A stretch of DNA of 64,000 bases from Vulcanimicrobiota bacterium (GTDB lineage Bacteria; Vulcanimicrobiota; Vulcanimicrobiia; Vulcanimicrobiales; Vulcanimicrobiaceae), in NCBI GenBank assembly GCA_028287565.1, contig JAQBPK010000054.1:1-64000 (forward strand), read 5' to 3'. The notes beneath the pieces are model-generated. The model made no database searches, was not told where the DNA came from, and saw only the letters and a list, made by a program, of their open reading frames with translations. Below, piece by piece: positions 36,151-45,871 of the stretch. Every line of letters begins with the position of its first letter. Positions within the stretch are counted from its first letter, which is position 1. The position numbers and the translations under genes are program-made.

Positions 36151-36375
36151 AGGCGCCTCCTACCCAGAGTGGCCCACTTTTTGGGCAACCCGCGCCTTAT
36201 TCGGGCAGCGCGGGTTAGATGGGCAAAGCCGCGCCGTCGTGGAGCCGCCGTTCTGCGAAGACGGAGCGCCCCATGCTCGCTATTGGTGCCGAGCCTGCTC
36301 CGAGCAACTCTACGCCACGGGCTGAGCGCCCGACCAAACGGTAGGCCAGCCCCTCGCGTTGAATAGCACGAACAG

Positions 36376-36672
36376 GTGTCTGACCACCGCGCGCGGGACG
36401 CGACCCGCCTTTCGGACTTCGCGCCCGACGAGCTCGACGCGATCGAGCGGGGCCTCGTCGCTGTCGCGTACGAGATCGGGGAGCGCGGAACGCTCACGAT
36501 GTCGGTTTCGCGGGGCCGGATATGCGACTGGGCCGCACTGATACCGGTACGCGGCGCACGCGACTCCGACGGGCTCAGGCGCCGCCTTGACGCTTGGCGG
36601 GAGGTTCACGTCCCGGCCGGGGCCAACGTGGTGGACGGGCTGCTGCGCGTCCTCGCGCCGGACCCCCGATGA
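36376..36672 (+). CDS. hypothetical protein
   Basis: 98-aa ORF. Confidence 0.45.
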   Translation: MSDHRARDATRLSDFAPDELDAIERGLVAVAYEIGERGTLTMSVSRGRICDWAALIPVRGARDSDGLRRRLDAWREVHVPAGANVVDGLLRVLAPDPR

Positions 36673-36793
36673 ACGCGGCACCTCCGCTACTCGTCGCCAC
36701 AACCGAATCGCGGCACACCCACCGGGACCCCCCGCACGGCCGCCGCTCAACGCCCCGTTCGGACGACGGGCGATTCGCGCTGGAGGCGATCAC

Positions 36794-37549
36794 GTGCACG
36801 ATGCGATCCGCGACTTGAGCCGAGGACAAACGCTCGACGATCTGCTGGACGAGACGGAGCGGATCGCGGCCGACGGTGTGGTCGCGGCACGCGCGCGGTT
36901 CCGCACGGCCGCCGAGCTCGACGTGCTCGCGACCGCGATGGGCGCCGTGGAGGTCATCGACGGGACGACGGGCCCGCGCATCGTGATCCCGCGCGAGCCG
37001 CGCATCGTACGAAGCATCACGATCGAGGAAGCGGACGCGGCCGGGCCCGCCGACTATGGCGTCACGTCGCCCGACGCCGTGATCGCGCGCGAGGACGCCC
37101 GGCACGGCGGCTTCGACGGCGACCCCGACCAGGTGCCGGGGTCGACGTACGCCGACCTCGAGGAATGCGCGGCCGGGAAACGGCGCGTCCGCGGCGCGAG
37201 CGGCGGCGACCAGGGGCCCAAGGCGCGACGAACCGGCGGCGCCGGCTCGATGGCGGGGCCGACGAAGGTGAGCCAGGAGAATTGGGACCACGAGCGCGGG
37301 GTGACGGGCGGCAAGGTCCGCCCCGTCGTCGTCGGCGCTCGCGTCACGCACGAATCGAAGGACGTGCTCGACGCCGACCAAAGCGCGTCGAACGGCGAGG
37401 TAATGGAGTCGGTCGCGATCGTGATGCGCAAGACGGGCCGCACGAAGCAGCAGGTGCTCGACGAGTTGAGCCGGCTCGCCGAGACGGGGATGATCGATCC
37501 GGACGTCGCCGATGCGCTGCCGACGCCGGTGAAGTCGAGCGCGGCGTGA
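36794..37549 (+). CDS. hypothetical protein
   Basis: GTG start; VHDAIRDLSRGQTLDDLLDETERIAADG. Confidence 0.5.
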   Translation: MHDAIRDLSRGQTLDDLLDETERIAADGVVAARARFRTAAELDVLATAMGAVEVIDGTTGPRIVIPREPRIVRSITIEEADAAGPADYGVTSPDAVIAREDARHGGFDGDPDQVPGSTYADLEECAAGKRRVRGASGGDQGPKARRTGGAGSMAGPTKVSQENWDHERGVTGGKVRPVVVGARVTHESKDVLDADQSASNGEVMESVAIVMRKTGRTKQQVLDELSRLAETGMIDPDVADALPTPVKSSAA

Positions 37550-37746
37550 GCAACGGATTCTGGCGGTGTGGATCGTGCGGCGCGGAGCACCCGAACAGTG
37601 AAGTCCACAAGCCGGGCTGCAAGAACACGGTGTGTCGGGGGTGTCATCTGCGTGGACGGCACCGAGACGGCTGTTTGCGCGCTCCGGTTGACGCCGAGCA
37701 CCCCGAGGTGAGAAAATTGGTGCACGCGATAGACCGGGACCGTTAA
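37546..37746 (+). CDS. small zinc-ribbon-like protein
   Basis: WRCGSCGAEHPNSEVHKPGCKNTVCRGCHLRG. Confidence 0.5.
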   Translation: MSNGFWRCGSCGAEHPNSEVHKPGCKNTVCRGCHLRGRHRDGCLRAPVDAEHPEVRKLVHAIDRDR

Positions 37747-37776
37747 CGGTCGCCGGTTTCTTCTTTTCCGGCCGAG

Positions 37777-38004
37777 GTGACGATGCGCGCGAGCGAGCGT
37801 TCGGACTTCTACGGTTGGGTTCTCGATCCGCCGCCGTCCCTCGCGATCGTCCGCGACGCGCATGGGCGCAAGGCGGAAACCGCGGTCGAGGCTGATGCGC
37901 GCGAGCGACGGCGCAAGACGATGCCGGCTCCCAAGGGTCGGCGACGGGGGCCGCGGGGACGGGTCGACGACGTCGCGTTTCACGACGAACCGACGCGCGA
38001 ATAA
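37777..38004 (+). CDS. hypothetical protein
   Basis: 75-aa ORF. Confidence 0.35.
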   Translation: MTMRASERSDFYGWVLDPPPSLAIVRDAHGRKAETAVEADARERRRKTMPAPKGRRRGPRGRVDDVAFHDEPTRE

Positions 38005-38092
38005 CCAGAGCCGCCGCGACGACAAATACGCACGATAACACCCGTTCTCGTTCCTGCACGACCGAGTACATAGAAGAGAGGCGGGTCCGACG

Positions 38093-38986
38093 ATGGCCGA
38101 CGCGATCGTGCTCGTCGAACCCGCACTGCCGGCTGAAAAACGCGCTTATAAAATAAGCGACGGACGCAGGCCGACCGATCCCGAGCTGATCGACCTCTGG
38201 CTGCACGGTCGACCGCGCAACACCGTCACGGCCTACCGACGTGACGTGCGCCGGATGCTCGACTTCATCGGCGTCCCGATCGGGGCCGTCCGACTCGTCG
38301 ACCTTCACGCCTTCGCTGACTCGCTCGTCGGCGAACCTGCGACACGCAAGCGCGTGCTGAGCGCGACGAAGAGCCTACTGAAGTTCCTGGCCACGGCCGG
38401 CGCGATCGAGTACAACGTCGGCGCAGCGCTACGCGTGCCAAAGGGCCGCGACGCCCTGGCGGACCGGATCCTCACCAAGGCCGACACGAAAAAGTTGCTC
38501 CGCTCGGGGCGACGGCCGCGCGACACCGCGCTACTGCGCCTGCTCTACGAGGGCGGCTTCCGCCGCGGCGAGCTCGCATCGCTGCGCTGGGTCGGAGTCG
38601 TTGCCGGCGAGGGATGCGCCTACGTCACCGTCGTGGGTAAGGGTTCGAAGACCCGGACCGTCCGCATCTCCAGCGACACGCTGGCCGCGCTCAACGCTCT
38701 CCGGGGCGAGGCGGCTGACGATGCGCCGGTCTTCACCGGACGACGCGGTGCCGCGCTCTCGGAGTCGCAGGTCTGGCGCGTCGTTCGCGGCGCTGCGAAG
38801 CGGGCGGGGCTGACCAAGCCGGTCAGTCCGCACTTCCTGCGACACGCGCACGCCTCGCACGCGCTCGACGCCGGCGCCCCGATCGCGCTCGTCCGCGACA
38901 CGCTCGGCCATTCGAGCGTCGCGGTCACGGACCGCTACCTTCACGCACGGCCAACCGAATCGAGCGGCAAGTACCTGCGGCTCTGA
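38093..38986 (+). CDS. XerC/D-like tyrosine recombinase
   Basis: Core-binding domain plus LYEGGFRRGELASLRW, VSPHFLRHAHASHAL, LGHSSVAVTDRYLHA. Confidence 0.92.
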   Translation: MADAIVLVEPALPAEKRAYKISDGRRPTDPELIDLWLHGRPRNTVTAYRRDVRRMLDFIGVPIGAVRLVDLHAFADSLVGEPATRKRVLSATKSLLKFLATAGAIEYNVGAALRVPKGRDALADRILTKADTKKLLRSGRRPRDTALLRLLYEGGFRRGELASLRWVGVVAGEGCAYVTVVGKGSKTRTVRISSDTLAALNALRGEAADDAPVFTGRRGAALSESQVWRVVRGAAKRAGLTKPVSPHFLRHAHASHALDAGAPIALVRDTLGHSSVAVTDRYLHARPTESSGKYLRL

Positions 38987-39065
38987 CCATCGCGGCGCGC
39001 CGTAAGATTTCGGTGCGGTTTCTGTCCGCCCGAATGTCCCCACCCACCGACACTGAGAGGTGCCT

Positions 39066-39362
39066 ATGTCCTGGTATGTTCAATGCGCCGGCAAACCCGG
39101 TCCCGCGCTCGCTTCAGAGATCGAAAAGCAGTTCGATAACGCTCGGCGCGGCTGCGCGAACAATCCCGCCGAAGTCGCCGCGATCAACGCCCAAGCGGCA
39201 CTTGTCGTAGTCGGCCTCCAGAATCTCACGAGCGACAAGGCCGCGGTCGCGATCTTCGCGTCCGGCCACTACGTCCCGCGCAGCGAGTACAGCGGCGGCG
39301 CTACGCCCGAGCAGTTTCGCTGCGAGACGAAGGTCGAAACGCTCCTCAATTGGGCTGACTAG
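39066..39362 (+). CDS. phage hypothetical protein
   Basis: MSWYVQCAGKPGPALASEIEKQFDNARRGC. Confidence 0.5.
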   Translation: MSWYVQCAGKPGPALASEIEKQFDNARRGCANNPAEVAAINAQAALVVVGLQNLTSDKAAVAIFASGHYVPRSEYSGGATPEQFRCETKVETLLNWAD

Positions 39363-39464
39363 CCTCAACCCGTCCGCCGCCCAGCGCGCGCTCACCACGT
39401 CATCGACCGATGGGCCGACGACGCGGGGCGGCGGTCTTCACCTTTCGTCCGCGAGAAAGCACCG

Positions 39465-39686
39465 ATGATGAGCGATGCCGAGAAGGGCCGTACGATCGTC
39501 GCGGTTGCTACTGCCTTCGAAGGCGTGCGCAACGGCGGCGAAGCGCACTGCTGCGCACGCTGCTCGCTGATGTTTCCGGCGCTGACCGAGAGCGGGAAGT
39601 GCGCGTTGTGCCGCCTTGGCGCATGGTTCGCCACGGCGACGCTTGACGATCTCGCTCGCTTCACGTGGATGGGGACCTTATGCTGA
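39465..39686 (+). CDS. small Cys-rich phage protein
   Basis: HCCARCSLMFPALTESGKCALC. Confidence 0.45.
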   Translation: MMSDAEKGRTIVAVATAFEGVRNGGEAHCCARCSLMFPALTESGKCALCRLGAWFATATLDDLARFTWMGTLC

Positions 39687-39934
39687 CCGACCTCCCCGCG
39701 CACGTGCTGCGCCTCGACAACGCGGTCGCGGCGGCGGTTGCGATTCTTGGCAGAGGTATAGTCCGCCAAGTAAGTGCGGATTCGACCGCATTTGTCAATC
39801 TATCCCGCGCCCGCGTCATCCTCGGTCTCGACGCCTGTCGACTCTGCAACGGCTCGCGCCGCTCGCCTGAGACCGGCGACCCCTGCGAAGTCTGCACGGT
39901 CGTCGGCGGTTCGTGGTATCCGGTGGTGCCGTGA
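39680..39934 (+). CDS. phage hypothetical protein
   Basis: CRLCNGSRRSPETGDPCEVC. Confidence 0.45.
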   Translation: MLTDLPAHVLRLDNAVAAAVAILGRGIVRQVSADSTAFVNLSRARVILGLDACRLCNGSRRSPETGDPCEVCTVVGGSWYPVVP

Positions 39935-40187
39935 ACTGGCCTGAGACGATCCTCGCGCTGTGCGCGCTGCTGGGCTCCGGCGCGATCGCCGCGGTGCTGC
40001 ATTCCGCGATGCACGACCGCAAGCCCCGCGCGCCGCGACGCCGACGGTGCTACTGCACGCGCCACACCGGGCTTCCAGGGCGCGGCTACTGCGGAACGAG
40101 CGCACCGGCGCCAGTGATGCCGATGACCGGCCCTTTCGGCGATCTGCCGCCGACAAAGATGCGCCAAACCGACACCGGGGCCCGAGG

Positions 40188-40352
40188 ATGACCGACCGCA
40201 TCGTGTTCATCGACGACGAGCCGCTCGGCGCCAGTCGCATGCCGGACCGCATCGACGGTTGCAGCGTGCCGTACGGCCAGTTCGTGGCCGACTGGAACGG
40301 CGAGAACGAACCGGACGCCGACGACGTGGAGCGCCTCCGTGACGAAGACTGA
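40188..40352 (+). CDS. phage hypothetical protein
   Basis: Coupled small ORF MTDRIVFIDDEPLGASRMPDRIDG. Confidence 0.4.
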   Translation: MTDRIVFIDDEPLGASRMPDRIDGCSVPYGQFVADWNGENEPDADDVERLRDED

Positions 40353-40794
40353 GCCGGCGCACTTCGCCTCGCGCATCGGACCCGGCGCCGTGCACGTCGA
40401 TGGCCGCCGGATCGAATACGCGCTCGCGCCGTGCAACCTCACGACGCCGCGCCTGCACATCCTCGACCTGTTTCCGTGCGGCGATGAACGCGCGCGACTC
40501 ACGTTCTCGTTGCAAGGTGTCACGGACGACGCGACGCCCGACCAGCTGTACGACTTCGTCGCGCCGCACATCTACCGCCGAGCCGCCGCGTTCATCCGCG
40601 GCTGCGACGAGAACGACGTCGCGCTGCCGCACCGCTACGCGAGCTTCCCGTTCGGGATGACCGAGGACGAGATCGCGGCGAGCAACGCAGAGCTCCGGGC
40701 CATCATCGGGCGCATGGGAGTAAGCGCCGAGTCGGCCGCGTTCGACGCGAAGGTTTCCAGGCTCGAAGACCACCGCCGCAGGCGCGCGTCGTGA
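40339..40794 (+). CDS. phage hypothetical protein
   Basis: 151-aa ORF. Confidence 0.5.
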   Translation: MTKTEPAHFASRIGPGAVHVDGRRIEYALAPCNLTTPRLHILDLFPCGDERARLTFSLQGVTDDATPDQLYDFVAPHIYRRAAAFIRGCDENDVALPHRYASFPFGMTEDEIAASNAELRAIIGRMGVSAESAAFDAKVSRLEDHRRRRAS

Positions 40795-41003
40795 GCGAAG
40801 CCAGCATTCGCGCCGCACATCGTTTCACGGGCGCCGACCAAGCCAGCGGCCACGCGACGGTGTGCTACTGCTCGTGCGGCGCGCGCTGGTATGATTCGCT
40901 GCTGGACTGCCCGGCACTCGAAGCGGCACTGGACGAGCTGCATCTGGCGCGCATTAATGACGACGGCGCGCCGCACGCTTCGTTCGACAGAACCGCGTCC
41001 TAG
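40791..41003 (+). CDS. phage hypothetical protein
   Basis: Coupled small ORF. Confidence 0.45.
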   Translation: MSEASIRAAHRFTGADQASGHATVCYCSCGARWYDSLLDCPALEAALDELHLARINDDGAPHASFDRTAS

Positions 41004-41021
41004 CGACGCCCGGAGGTCTCG

Positions 41022-41519
41022 ATGGCTCGGAAGGGTGACGGCAAACCGACGCCGCCGAAGTCGCGGAAGCGCGTGCCGTCCGACAAACCGGGACAGCCTC
41101 GCGCGCGTACCGCACAGCAGCTGGAGCGCCAGGAGAAGGCATTCCTCGCCAGCGTCATCGACGGCAAGAGCGTCCGCGAGATCGCGGCCGAGCTCGGCGT
41201 TGACAAGGACACCGTGGTCTCGGACATCCGCCACGAAGAGCAGCGCCGGGCCGATGAGAACGCCGAGCGCCGCGAGGCGGACAAGGCCCGCTCGATCGCG
41301 TTCTACGAGACGGTCGCCCGCCGGGCGTTGCGCCGTGCCGAGATCAGCGACGAGATTCTCGAGCAAATCCGCGACGGCGCGGAGTGCGAGAAGAAGGTCT
41401 CGGACCGCTCGTTCGATGCCGCGCTAAAGGCCCGGGAGCGGATCGACAAGTTGATCGGCCTCGACGCGCCGACGAAGGTCGACCTCGGCCTGCAGCAGTT
41501 GATGGACGCCTTGGAGTAG
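41022..41519 (+). CDS. terS: putative terminase small subunit (HTH)
   Basis: HTH SVREIAAELGVDKDTVVSDIRHE; immediately upstream of TerL. Confidence 0.65.
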   Translation: MARKGDGKPTPPKSRKRVPSDKPGQPRARTAQQLERQEKAFLASVIDGKSVREIAAELGVDKDTVVSDIRHEEQRRADENAERREADKARSIAFYETVARRALRRAEISDEILEQIRDGAECEKKVSDRSFDAALKARERIDKLIGLDAPTKVDLGLQQLMDALE

Positions 41520-41521
41520 AG

Positions 41522-43036
41522 ATGCCGAACGTCATCCGCTCCGATGCGCAGAAGCGGGCGGCGTTCGCGGAACGGCTGCGCCGGTACAAAGACGACCCGA
41601 TCGGCTTCTGCCGCGACGTGCTCGACATGGATCCGCACGAGGGGCAGCAGCGTTGGCTCACGGAGTCCGGAGCGGGCCAGTGGCAGCCCGTCGACGTGAA
41701 GAGTCGCGCGCTAACGTGGCGCTGGCGCACGAGCGAGAACGCGCTCACGACCGGCAACCGCTGGGGCAAGTCGCACACCGCGGCCGCCAAGCGCATCTGG
41801 AAGGCCGTCTACCGCAAGGGTTGGGACGACGCGATCAAGGCCGCGATGCGCAAGAAGCACGCGCCGTATCGCGGAATCAATATCTCGCTGACGGCGGACC
41901 AAGCCGGGCTCGTGTGGCGCAAGGCGTTCGGGATGCTGCAGGGGCCCAAGGCGGCCTGGCTGCTGCGCGACGTGAAGATGACGCCGTTTCCGACGTTCGA
42001 GTTCCTCAACGGCGCGCTGTTCGAAGCCCGCTCCACCGCGCGTGACGGCTTTCACCTGCTGGGCAACGACTACGACGACGTCAACTGGGACGAAGCTGCC
42101 TTCGAACCAAAGTTCGGTTCGATCCTCGACAACGTGCTTCGGATGCGGTTGGTCGACCGGCGCGGTACGCTCGACTACACGTCGACGGGCAACGGCCGCA
42201 ACGAGTACGGCCGCTTCTTCCTCGAAGCGCGGGCGGGGAAACTTCCCGGCGTCTACGCCCAAACTGGGCCAAGCTACGAAAACCCACACGTTCCGGCCGA
42301 TGAAGTCAAGAGAATCGCGGATCGCGTATCGGATCAAAAGCGCCGGCAAAACATCGGCGGCGAGATCGTCGACAACGGCGGCGACTTCTTCCCCGGCGAT
42401 GACATCACAGCGTTCTGGGACTCCGACCTCAACGACCAGATCGACATCGTCAGCCGCGACGACGAGCAGATCCCGACGCGCATCCGCCTCATGCTTGGTG
42501 GGCAGGCGTGGGAGACGCGGTATCCGTCGCATCGGTACGTGCACGGCTGGGACCTAGCGGAACGCAAAGACTGGGCGACCGGATTCACGATCGACACGAC
42601 GACGATGGTCGACGCGGACGGACGACCGCTCCGCATGCCGGTCGTCGAGTACGAGCGCTTTCACAAGCAAGGTTGGAAGCACGTCTACGCTCGCATCCGC
42701 GATCGCCACGCGCGATACGGCGGATCGGCGCGCGGCGTGACGGTCGTAGACTCAACCGGCGTCGGCGACACCGTCGTCGAGGAGCTCGAAGACATCAGGG
42801 CCGAGGGCTATTGGTTCACCGGGCCCGCCAAAGACGATCTGCTCGCGAACTTGCAATCAGCGCTCAGCACGCGCGAAGTCCGTGGCTTCTTCGTCGAGCA
42901 AGTCAACGACGAGCTGAGCTTCTACGACCGCAACGACAAAGGGCTCGTGAAAGACTGCGTCATGGGGCTCGCGCTCGCGGTGCTCTGGGCGATGCGCAAC
43001 AAGCCGCGCCCGATGCTCCTTCCCCGCCTCGTCTAA
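41522..43036 (+). CDS. terL: terminase large subunit
   Basis: ENALTTGNRWGKSHTAAAKRIWK (Walker A-like), NWDEAAFE, C-terminal nuclease-like HGWDLAERKDW and VVDSTGVGD. Confidence 0.88.
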   Translation: MPNVIRSDAQKRAAFAERLRRYKDDPIGFCRDVLDMDPHEGQQRWLTESGAGQWQPVDVKSRALTWRWRTSENALTTGNRWGKSHTAAAKRIWKAVYRKGWDDAIKAAMRKKHAPYRGINISLTADQAGLVWRKAFGMLQGPKAAWLLRDVKMTPFPTFEFLNGALFEARSTARDGFHLLGNDYDDVNWDEAAFEPKFGSILDNVLRMRLVDRRGTLDYTSTGNGRNEYGRFFLEARAGKLPGVYAQTGPSYENPHVPADEVKRIADRVSDQKRRQNIGGEIVDNGGDFFPGDDITAFWDSDLNDQIDIVSRDDEQIPTRIRLMLGGQAWETRYPSHRYVHGWDLAERKDWATGFTIDTTTMVDADGRPLRMPVVEYERFHKQGWKHVYARIRDRHARYGGSARGVTVVDSTGVGDTVVEELEDIRAEGYWFTGPAKDDLLANLQSALSTREVRGFFVEQVNDELSFYDRNDKGLVKDCVMGLALAVLWAMRNKPRPMLLPRLV

Positions 43037-43093
43037 CCGCTCACCACTACCGGAGGTCGCGATGTCCAAACACGCCGCGACCGCCACCGGATT

Positions 43094-44527
43094 GTGCGCG
43101 TGAGCGCCCCCACGCTGTACGGCCCCGACGGTCGCCCGCACGAGATCCGCAAAGCGGGAGTCGGCCCGATGATCGCCGGCGCTGGTGCCACGTCGACCGT
43201 CTCGTCGATCATCGCGTCAGGCCAGCGCTCGCGCAACTACGACCTCGACGTGTACGCGATGCTGTCGGTGAAGCACCCGACGGTCTACGCCTGCATCACG
43301 CTGATCGCCGACGCCGTCGCCTCCGAAGGTTGGGAGATCGTCCCGCGAGGCCACCGCGGCGCCCAGCCGGCAAACGCGCAGACCGACCCCCGCGTCGCCG
43401 CCAATATCGCGGACGCCAACGACTTTTTCGCCATGGCGTCGCCGCACGAGACGGACCGCGCGCGAAACCGGGGCATCGCCGCCGACCTCAAAACGTTCGG
43501 CTTCGCGGCGCTGCGCAAGAAGCGCGCGAACATTGAGGGCAAGCCCGTGCTCGCGGCGCTGGAGCGCGTCGACCCGCGAACGATCTCGATCCGGCTGAAC
43601 GCCGCAGGAACAGCCGTCGACTCCTATCTGATCAAACGTCGCTCGAACGGCGCGCTCGCGACCTCCACAAGCATGACAGAGATCGTTCCGCCCGCCGACA
43701 TCGTGTTCTTCACGAGCTCCGGTGGCGACCCGATCACCGGCTTCACCTCGCCGCTCGAAGCGCTCGACCTCACGCTCGCGACGGACCTCGCGCAGCGCCG
43801 CTATCGCGAGACGTACTGCCGGACCGGCGCGAAGCCCGGGCTCGTGCTGACCTCGGACACGTACGACGAGGACGCGTTCAAGGTCACCGAGGAGCAGATC
43901 CTCAAACAGCGCACCGGCGCGGCGAACGCGTACAAGACGCTGCTGCTGCCGGGCGGCTGGAAGATGGTCAACGTCCCGAGCGCCGGCGGCGACGACGCCG
44001 ACTTCGTCGAGGCCACGGGGCTCAACCGCGAGGACATCACCGGCGTCTACCGCGTCCCGATGGGGATGGTGGTCTTCGCCGGCAACGCGCTGGGTAGCGG
44101 CGGCAAGGGCGAGGATCGCGAGTTCTTCGAGCGCTACGGCGTGCTGCCGGTCGAAGAGCTGATCTACGAGCGACTCACGATCTCCGTGCTGCGTGACGAG
44201 TTCGGCATCACGGACCTCGAAATGGTTCCCAAGCGCCGCAACGCGATGCGCGCCGACCGGCTCGACGACGCGCTCAAGATGGTGCAGGTCGGCTTTGCGG
44301 GCGATGACGTTCGGACGTTCCTCAACGCGCCGCGCACCGAGCTGCCGGGCATGCAGACGCCGCTGTTCATCCGCGCCGGCAAGAGCATCGCGGAAGACGA
44401 GCCGATCGATCCCGCCTCCGCAGGCGCAGCGACCACGACGGGCACTTCCGCCGACGCCGCGCAAGCGCAGCACGAGGTGGCCCAGAAGGGCGCGGGGCGC
44501 TTTCGCCGGGGACGCCAAGGCTACTGA
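43094..44527 (+). CDS. phage portal protein
   Basis: MLSVKHPTVYACITLIADAVASEGWEIV; DITGVYRVPMGMV; position after TerL. Confidence 0.85.
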   Translation: MRVSAPTLYGPDGRPHEIRKAGVGPMIAGAGATSTVSSIIASGQRSRNYDLDVYAMLSVKHPTVYACITLIADAVASEGWEIVPRGHRGAQPANAQTDPRVAANIADANDFFAMASPHETDRARNRGIAADLKTFGFAALRKKRANIEGKPVLAALERVDPRTISIRLNAAGTAVDSYLIKRRSNGALATSTSMTEIVPPADIVFFTSSGGDPITGFTSPLEALDLTLATDLAQRRYRETYCRTGAKPGLVLTSDTYDEDAFKVTEEQILKQRTGAANAYKTLLLPGGWKMVNVPSAGGDDADFVEATGLNREDITGVYRVPMGMVVFAGNALGSGGKGEDREFFERYGVLPVEELIYERLTISVLRDEFGITDLEMVPKRRNAMRADRLDDALKMVQVGFAGDDVRTFLNAPRTELPGMQTPLFIRAGKSIAEDEPIDPASAGAATTTGTSADAAQAQHEVAQKGAGRFRRGRQGY

Positions 44528-45335
44528 CGCCGTCGTCCGCAAGCGGGCAAAGAAGCTCGCGGCGTCGTTCGGCCGCATCCGCGACCAGCAACGCGACGAC
44601 TTCCTCGCCGCTGTCGGTCTCGACGGCATCGAAAAGGCTGCGCGCAAGAAGCCGGACGGCACCGATGCTCCCGCGCTGACGGCCGACGAGATCGCCGCCA
44701 TCCGTATCGCGATCGACGAGCTCGATCCCGTGCTGTACGCCGACGCGCTCTACGACGACATGACGGCGCTGGTGGAGGTCGCGTACAAAGACGCCGCCCG
44801 CCTCCTGGACGTCACCTCGTCGTTCGATGTGCCGCCGAAGTGGGCGCTGGAACACGTTCGCGAAGCCGCCGACCACGTCGCCTCGCTGATCGACGAGCGC
44901 GACCGGGCCGCCCTCACGACGGTGCTGGAAGACGCGCTCACCGAAGGGCTGAGCGCCGCCGATACCGCGCAGCGCCTGCACGACGCGTTCGACGTCATCG
45001 CGACGCCGGAGCGTACGACGCGATCGGACGCGTGGTTCGACACCGTGGCGCGCACGGAGCTTCAGCAGGCCGCGAACGACGGCCAGCGCGCGCTGTACGA
45101 AGCCGCCGGGATTCAAACCGTGCGCTGGCAGGCTGCGGAACCGTGCGACGAATGCGCCGCCTACGACGACGAAGTCTACGCGCTCGACGACGTGCCCGAA
45201 GGTGGCCCCCCGATCCATCCGAACTGCCGCTGCGTCCTCGTACCGATGGACGAGGACCTCGGCGACCACCGAGGTTCCGCCGAGGATCGCGCAGCCGCCC
45301 GCCGCGGCAACCAACCCGACGACACCGAGGAGTAG
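44478..45335 (+). CDS. head morphogenesis protein (SPP1 gp7/Mu F-like); start unresolved
   Basis: ARTELQQAANDGQRALYEAAGIQTVRWQAAEPCDECAAYDDEVY...GGPPIHPNCRCVLVP; boundary approximate. Confidence 0.75.
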   Translation, partial: WPRRARGAFAGDAKATDAVVRKRAKKLAASFGRIRDQQRDDFLAAVGLDGIEKAARKKPDGTDAPALTADEIAAIRIAIDELDPVLYADALYDDMTALVEVAYKDAARLLDVTSSFDVPPKWALEHVREAADHVASLIDERDRAALTTVLEDALTEGLSAADTAQRLHDAFDVIATPERTTRSDAWFDTVARTELQQAANDGQRALYEAAGIQTVRWQAAEPCDECAAYDDEVYALDDVPEGGPPIHPNCRCVLVPMDEDLGDHRGSAEDRAAARRGNQPDDTEE

Positions 45336-45337
45336 TA

Positions 45338-45552
45338 TGCTCACCGACGACGAGCGCGCAGTAGTTCACTCGCTGGGCAAGTGCGCCTCGGACTTCTTTG
45401 CGCTGCCCGTAATGCACCCGTCAGACGTGCGCGAATTCGAAGCCGGAACGCACTCTCTGCAAAACATCGTCATGGCTCGCGCCGCCCAGCGCGCACATCC
45501 TGCGGATTTTCCGGTGAAGTCCCTGCCGCTGAAGCCCAGGAGTACCCCGTGA
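45338..45552 (+). CDS. phage hypothetical protein
   Basis: MLTDDERAVVHSLGKCASDFFALP. Confidence 0.5.
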
Positions 45553-45703
45553 CCGACGACCAGCGCGACCGCCGTCTCGACCGTGCCCAGACGCTCGCGA
45601 GCGCCGTCGGCGAGGTCGCGCGCAACATCATCGTCGCGGTCGCCGCCGCACGTGACCTTCAGGCCCAGCCGTCGAAGCCGACACCGCGTGCCGGGCTGCG
45701 CCG

Positions 45704-45853
45704 ATGACGTACGTTCTCGCAGCCGCCCGATGCCTCACGGTCTCTGATCCGCGCTACGGCCGAGCATTCGCGCTGGAGCCCGGCGAACTGATCTTCGACC
45801 CGTACCTCGTGGAGTTGACGATGCGCGCGGGGATTCGGTTGCGGCGGGTGTAG
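45704..45853 (+). CDS. small phage hypothetical protein (49 aa)
   Basis: MTYVLAAARCLTVSDPRYGRAFALEPGELIFDPYLVELTMRAGIRLRRV. Confidence 0.4.
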   Translation: MTYVLAAARCLTVSDPRYGRAFALEPGELIFDPYLVELTMRAGIRLRRV

Positions 45854-45871
45854 CGTGGTAGAATTGGCGGG

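Noticed and set aside
43217-44701. 494-aa - strand ORF opposite the portal gene
   Set aside because: Shadow ORF; no motifs and incompatible with the late operon.
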